DNA from: Actinocrispum wychmicini
Lineage (GTDB): Bacteria; Actinomycetota; Actinomycetes; Mycobacteriales; Pseudonocardiaceae
Direction: 5' to 3'
DNA: 64,000 bases
Assembly (NCBI RefSeq): GCF_004345645.1
Contig: NZ_SLWS01000004.1
Location: 124,001 to 188,000, forward strand
Positions 60,261 through 64,000 of the stretch are shown piece by piece; position 1 is the first letter of the stretch; every line of letters begins with the position of its first letter. Position numbers and translations under genes: made by a program. The notes under the pieces were generated by a model. The model saw only the letters and a program-made list of their open reading frames with translations, did no database searches and was not told the origin of the DNA.

Positions 60261-61463
60261 ATGTCCCTTTCCAATGACCAACTGCTCGTGCTTGCCGCGC
60301 GGCTGGGTACCCCGTTGTACACGTACGACCTGGCGCGGGTTCGGTCCGCGGCGGCGCTGCTGCGGACCGAGCTGCCGGCCGACGCCCGGGTCTTCTACTC
60401 GCTGAAAGCCAATCCCCATCCCGGAATCGTTGCGGCCTGTCTGGCCGAGGGTTTGGGGGTCGAGGTGAGCAGCGAGGGGGAGTGGTCCTCGATCCCGGAT
60501 GGCACGCCCGCGACATCGGTCATCTACTCCGGCCCCGGCAAGACCCGCGGCCAGCTCACCGACTTTGCCAAGCGGTGGGATGGCTACGTGACCGTGGAGA
60601 GCTTTCGTGAGCTGGCAGAGGTCCGCGCGGTCGGTGGGTTCGCCGGAATCCTTTTGCGGGTCAACATCACGTCCGCGCACACGGGTGCCTCGCTGACCAT
60701 GTCGGGCCGGCCCAGCCAGTTCGGCATCGATGACGCCGACCTGATGAGCGCGTGGTCAACCCACGACCTCGGCGCGGGCGACGTGGTGGGGTTCCAGGTC
60801 TATGCGATGTCCAACCAGACGGACGTGCGGATTCTCGCCGCCACGGCCGGAGAGGCGTTACAGTTCGTACGGGAGATGACCCGCAGGTTCGGTTTCCGGC
60901 CGGCCATAGTGGACCTGGGCGGTGGATTCCCCGCACCGTTCGGCCGACCTGGCGTGCTTGGTCTAGCTGGTCTACGTGCGGCCTTGCTGACCGAACTCGC
61001 CGCCGCACCGACAGACGCGCAACTGGTGTTCGAATCCGGGCGGTTCCTCAGTGCGACGGCCGGCAGTTTGTACGCAAGAGTGCTGGATGTGAAGTCCTCC
61101 AAGGGTAGGGAGTACGTCGTCCTCGACGCGGGCGTGAACTGCGTCGCGGGGTTGCAGGCGAGCGGGCGCACACTGCCCGTGCCGGTGGGTATCGAGGTCG
61201 TGCACCGTTGTTCACAGGCAGGTAGGCAACGGCCGATGACTGTGACCGGGCCGCTGTGTACCCCGTTCGACGTGCTCAACAGGGAAATTCTACTGGATGT
61301 CATGCCCGGAGACCTGGTCCGGGTGCCGAATGTCGGGGCATACGGCCTGTCCGCCAGCGCGGTCGGATTCCTGTCCCGTCGACTTCCCGCTGAGGTTGTT
61401 GTGGACGGAGCGAAAGTCATTGGTGCGACCAGAGTGACGATGGTAAGGGGTGGCTGTGGTTGA
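60261..61463 (+). CDS. PLP-dependent decarboxylase, ornithine/diaminopimelate family
   Basis: 400 residues from ATG 60261. PLP Lys in VFYSLKANPHPG (K49); phosphate/ring motifs VEVSSEGEW, GPGKTRGQL and DLGGGFPAPFG; C-terminal Cys loop GPLCTPFDVLNREILLD. The family decarboxylates D- or L-amino acids; members in antibiotic loci (VinO) act on an aminoacyl group bound to a carrier. It is in an operon with an adenylating ligase and a carrier, which fits carrier-bound decarboxylation. The stop overlaps the carrier gene. Confidence 0.9.
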   Translation: MSLSNDQLLVLAARLGTPLYTYDLARVRSAAALLRTELPADARVFYSLKANPHPGIVAACLAEGLGVEVSSEGEWSSIPDGTPATSVIYSGPGKTRGQLTDFAKRWDGYVTVESFRELAEVRAVGGFAGILLRVNITSAHTGASLTMSGRPSQFGIDDADLMSAWSTHDLGAGDVVGFQVYAMSNQTDVRILAATAGEALQFVREMTRRFGFRPAIVDLGGGFPAPFGRPGVLGLAGLRAALLTELAAAPTDAQLVFESGRFLSATAGSLYARVLDVKSSKGREYVVLDAGVNCVAGLQASGRTLPVPVGIEVVHRCSQAGRQRPMTVTGPLCTPFDVLNREILLDVMPGDLVRVPNVGAYGLSASAVGFLSRRLPAEVVVDGAKVIGATRVTMVRGGCG

Positions 61464-61695
61464 CAACGACGCCGTGATTGCGGCGATCCGCAAGGTCTGT
61501 GGCCTCGACGCCGACACCGTGCTGCCGCCGGATGCTCCGTTGTGGGAGATGGGCATGGACTCGTTGCGTATCGTGGAACTGGTGATGCTGTTGGAGAGCG
61601 AGTTGGACATCACTTTCCCCGACGAGTACCTGGTCGGAGACACATTCGCCACCGTCGAGTCCACCCTGGACGTGGTGTGGAGGTTTGCGACATGA
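61450..61695 (+). CDS. Acyl/aminoacyl carrier protein
   Basis: 81 residues from GTG 61450, overlapping the decarboxylase stop. Four-helix carrier with the phosphopantetheine site LWEMGMDSLRIVELVMLLESE (S38). The ligase probably loads it and the decarboxylase works on the loaded form. The stop overlaps the next start (ATGA). Confidence 0.92.
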   Translation: MAVVDNDAVIAAIRKVCGLDADTVLPPDAPLWEMGMDSLRIVELVMLLESELDITFPDEYLVGDTFATVESTLDVVWRFAT

Positions 61696-62075
61696 GCCTG
61701 TCTGGTCCCATCGCCGAGGCGATCAAACGCATCGGCGAACGGGCCGTGGAGGCTGACGCGGATGCCGAGTCGCGGCCTCCGTTGTCGAGGACGCGACCGG
61801 GGGCCGGCCCGGAGACTGTTCGGCGTCGGATGGCTGTTGGGGCTGCGCTCGCGCGAGCTGTGCGGGAACTGGAGTCCGTGGCCAGGTTACTGCTAAGGCA
61901 CCAGGGTGAACTATGGTCCACTGAGGACCTGCGGGTGGCGGAACACCTCACCGTGCGGTCCAACATCGTCCAGCGTGGCAAGATTCAGGCGCACGTCGCT
62001 GTCAACTGGTCGCGAACCGGCCGATGGTGGGCCCGGTACTGCTGGCTGGCCGGAGCAGTTCGCGAGAGACTGTGA
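61692..62075 (+). CDS. Hypothetical protein, biosynthetic operon
   Basis: 127 residues from ATG 61692. An N-terminal helix (GPIAEAIKRIGERAVEADADAE), a basic linker, then ALARAVRELESVARLLLRHQGELWSTEDLRVAEHL and VNWSRTGRWWARYCWLAGAVRERL. Family not recognised; the Trp-rich end is distinctive. It is coupled to the genes on both sides (ATGA, GTGA), so it belongs to the pathway. Confidence 0.75.
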   Translation: MSLSGPIAEAIKRIGERAVEADADAESRPPLSRTRPGAGPETVRRRMAVGAALARAVRELESVARLLLRHQGELWSTEDLRVAEHLTVRSNIVQRGKIQAHVAVNWSRTGRWWARYCWLAGAVRERL

Positions 62076-62209
62076 GTTCCCTCGAGTTCGCGCTCCTCGA
62101 CAAGCTTCGTCGGCTTGAACGCAGTAAGCGCGCCACCCCGTTCCGTGCTGTGTGCCTGTTGCCCCACCCGCAACGGCATATCAACGGCCGGTCGACCTCG
62201 GCCACGTGA
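62072..62209 (+). CDS. 45-residue peptide gene, overlapping
   Basis: GTG 62072 overlaps the previous stop (GTGA) and encodes SSLEFALLDKLRRLERSKRAT then PFRAVCLLPHPQRHINGRS. It may be a small pathway protein, a peptide substrate, or a chance frame; the overlap style matches its neighbours, which favours translation. One Cys, no signal peptide. Confidence 0.45.
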   Translation: MSSLEFALLDKLRRLERSKRATPFRAVCLLPHPQRHINGRSTSAT

Positions 62210-62244
62210 TGACTCTCGGAACGTCGCGGTGAGCAGGAGGAAGA

Positions 62245-63189
62245 GTGAGTCAAGAATCGCCGCAGATGGTCGTCGCCCGCATCCGTACCGTCGGCGATCA
62301 GCATCGCAATTTCTCCGTCGTGCGTGCCGGTATTCAGCACAAGTACGGCATCGATGACGACTTGGTGGAGACGCTGCTCGATCTGGGACTGCCTCATCGC
62401 CGTACTGGTGGTGGGCTGCTGTTCGACCAGTTCGACCTCGAGAATGTGTCGTCGAGCCTGGACCTCGACTGTCCGGAGCGGGTTCTCCTGAGGCGGTGGA
62501 GCCGGTCGCTCGGCGGCGGCCTGCAACACGAACGCGGGGCGTACGAGATCCGGCTCGACTGGCGATGCCCAGCGCCGGGGCACGTCGGGGCCTGCCAGTT
62601 CACCGTCGGGCCATCGGCGGCGGCCATGATGCCGGGTGACTTGTCTGAACCGCTTACCGGAAGCTCCCTGGTCAGGCGGGCCGAGCCGCTGCATCAGGCC
62701 CACGACTTCGGGTCAGCCTTGAACGAGGTGGTAGCGGCCGCGCGCCGGCTGATGTTTCACCGGATTCCTGAGGCTTTCACCCAGGACCTTGGTTACGTCG
62801 CCGACACTGGGCTGGCCGATTGCCAACTGGCCAACATGTATCTGAGGAAAATAGCAGAAGATGTTGGCTTGACGGTCCGGCCCGCCGCTGGGCTGTTCGT
62901 TGGCGTTCCGTTTCCAGCTCGGCACGTCTGGTTCGAGGTGTTGGTCAGTGACCGATGGGTGGCTGCCGACCCCTTCTTTCTGCACACACTCACGTGCTGG
63001 GGCCTCATCAGGGCTGAGGACTGGCCGCTGCACCACTCTCCCCGCAATGTTCTGGTCCGTCTTGCTGCACTGCCAACAGTCGACAGGCGCTTCATCATCC
63101 ATGATGGACAACTCGCACCGGTGCGGATCCTAGCGCGATGGGTACCGGCCTCAACCGGCGATGAACTAGCCGGCGAACAAGCACGATGA
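62245..63189 (+). CDS. Transglutaminase-like superfamily protein
   Basis: 314 residues from GTG 62245 (AGGAGG upstream). The C-terminal half has a papain-like triad: ADC193QLANMYLRKIAEDVG, RH227VWFEVLVSDRWVA and AD242PFF. The N-terminal 150 residues are unrecognised. Such domains act as hydrolases or form amide bonds; in biosynthetic loci they sometimes release or join carrier-bound acyl groups. Role here is inferred from the operon. Confidence 0.8.
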   Translation: MSQESPQMVVARIRTVGDQHRNFSVVRAGIQHKYGIDDDLVETLLDLGLPHRRTGGGLLFDQFDLENVSSSLDLDCPERVLLRRWSRSLGGGLQHERGAYEIRLDWRCPAPGHVGACQFTVGPSAAAMMPGDLSEPLTGSSLVRRAEPLHQAHDFGSALNEVVAAARRLMFHRIPEAFTQDLGYVADTGLADCQLANMYLRKIAEDVGLTVRPAAGLFVGVPFPARHVWFEVLVSDRWVAADPFFLHTLTCWGLIRAEDWPLHHSPRNVLVRLAALPTVDRRFIIHDGQLAPVRILARWVPASTGDELAGEQAR

Positions 63190-63363
63190 TGTGTACCGAC
63201 GGCGGGAGTCCATCGACGAGCTGGTTGAGGCCGGTGCTGCCACAGTTGTGGCGTCGGATCTTGCCCGCGGCGTGGTCACGACCGCCTTCCGCTGACGAAC
63301 CGCGTCGCTCGGAACAAGCAATTCTGTACGGCCTCGGCCATTGATGGATGGGAAGCTGAAGGC

Positions 63364-64000
63364 ATGGAACTGAACGGCGAACGCGCGACCGCTGATCAGG
63401 TCAAGGTTCTGGCACTGACAAACTACGGGCACTTCACGTCAATGCTTGTGCAGGGACAACGTGTCCGGGGTTTGTCCCTCCACATGCAACGGTTGGCCCG
63501 AGACTGCCGGCAGATCTTCGACGCGGAGTTGGACGTGGACCGTGTGCGGCACTGCGTTCGGCACGCTCTTGGGGACGACAACCAAGCGATCATTGTGCGT
63601 GTGACCGTTTACGATCCGACGCTTGACCTGGGCACGATCGGCACCGACGCCTCCCCTCAGGTGCTCGTAACCACGCGAACGGCTCTGCCGCAGGGAGAGC
63701 CCAAACCGTGGCGCCTACAGGCAGCCTGCTACCACCGGGAAATTCCGGCAGTGAAGCACATCGGCTTGTTCGGCGCGCTCCGACTTCGTCGAGCCGCCCA
63801 GCGAGACGGCTTCGATGACGTGCTGCTCCTGAACGCGGACGGGACAATCGGCGAGATCGCTACCTCGAACATCGGTTTCGTCCGGGATGGACAGATCGTG
63901 TGGCCACGGTCTGAGTACCTTGCCGGCATCACGATGACCTTGCTCCACCAGGCATTGGATGAGCAGGTGGTAACGGAGCCACTGACTCCCGCCGACTTGG
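63364..64000 (+). CDS. Class IV aminotransferase/ADC-lyase family protein, partial
   Basis: About 212 residues visible from ATG 63364; open to the window edge. Family signature: PAVKHIGLFGALRLRRAAQ with PLP Lys K131, GFDDVLLLNADGTIGEIATSNIGFVRDG and the GITMTLLHQAL cofactor loop. Members are branched-chain or D-amino-acid transaminases and aminodeoxychorismate lyases. It probably makes or converts an amino-acid building block of the locus. The C-terminus lies beyond the window. Confidence 0.85.
   Translation, partial: MELNGERATADQVKVLALTNYGHFTSMLVQGQRVRGLSLHMQRLARDCRQIFDAELDVDRVRHCVRHALGDDNQAIIVRVTVYDPTLDLGTIGTDASPQVLVTTRTALPQGEPKPWRLQAACYHREIPAVKHIGLFGALRLRRAAQRDGFDDVLLLNADGTIGEIATSNIGFVRDGQIVWPRSEYLAGITMTLLHQALDEQVVTEPLTPADL

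Noticed and set aside
1..64000. CRISPR arrays, tRNA and rRNA genes, prophage structural genes
   Set aside because: No regularly spaced repeats, no cloverleaf-like sequence with CCA end and no phage structural motifs were seen on reading; a tRNA scan was not possible.

Overview
High-GC actinobacterial chromosome, most likely a Pseudonocardiales-type filamentous actinomycete. The grounds are uniform high GC, frequent GTG starts, ATGA/GTGA overlaps within operons, actinobacterial fusion proteins, group II intron debris and a StrR-controlled specialised-metabolite locus. No tRNA, rRNA or CRISPR array was seen.

Layout. 1-10.0 kb: four secreted or formerly secreted proteins, three with BNR/Asp-box repeats. 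One of these has lost its N-terminus, one carries a 1-nt frameshift, and a short fossil of a repeat lies at 9.96 kb. 10.06-11.3 kb: a lone PD-(D/E)XK-type nuclease-like gene. 11.4-19.5 kb: an arsenic region. A leftward operon (double-Cys protein, MerR, small membrane proteins, ArsR-phosphatase fusion, ArsC, aquaglyceroporin) is followed by an ArsR-acetyltransferase (ArsN-like) fusion divergent from two flavin monooxygenases and an MFS exporter, across three matched operator sites. 19.7-23.6 kb: TetR/membrane protein pair, a second UPF0060 copy, a second ArsR-phosphatase fusion and chromate transporter ChrA. 23.6-27.6 kb: mercury genes (MerB fused to a thioredoxin-like domain, MerR, MerA and a divergent ArsR-type regulator). 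27.8-31.5 kb: BlaI/M56 regulators with four envelope or thiol-redox genes.

31.5-37.7 kb is the most interesting block. A GntR-type regulator and a 24-bp operator control a rightward operon encoding a membrane protein, a SAM methyltransferase, an HgcA-HgcB-like corrinoid/ferredoxin fusion (NVWCA motif, membrane domain, two [4Fe-4S] motifs), a P1B ATPase with a TPC motif, and a DUF169 protein. It lies next to mercury and arsenic resistance genes.

37.8-54.9 kb mixes intact modules with debris. Intact are a secreted phosphoesterase plus DUF47/Pit/PhoU phosphate genes, an ArsR-SRPBCC operon, and a condensation-domain protein. Debris includes a GMC oxidoreductase, a histidine phosphatase broken by a 17-bp tandem duplication, an MgtC tail, recombinases, transposases, two group II intron pieces, an NB-ARC fragment and a DUF2637 fragment.

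55.5-64.0 kb: a small biosynthetic locus. Two StrR/ParB-like regulators flank a carrier-protein fossil. A near-perfect StrR box precedes an operon for an adenylating enzyme, a PLP decarboxylase, an acyl carrier protein, small unknown proteins, a transglutaminase-like protein and a class IV aminotransferase that runs off the window. Ligase + carrier + PLP decarboxylase suggests decarboxylation of a carrier-bound amino acid.
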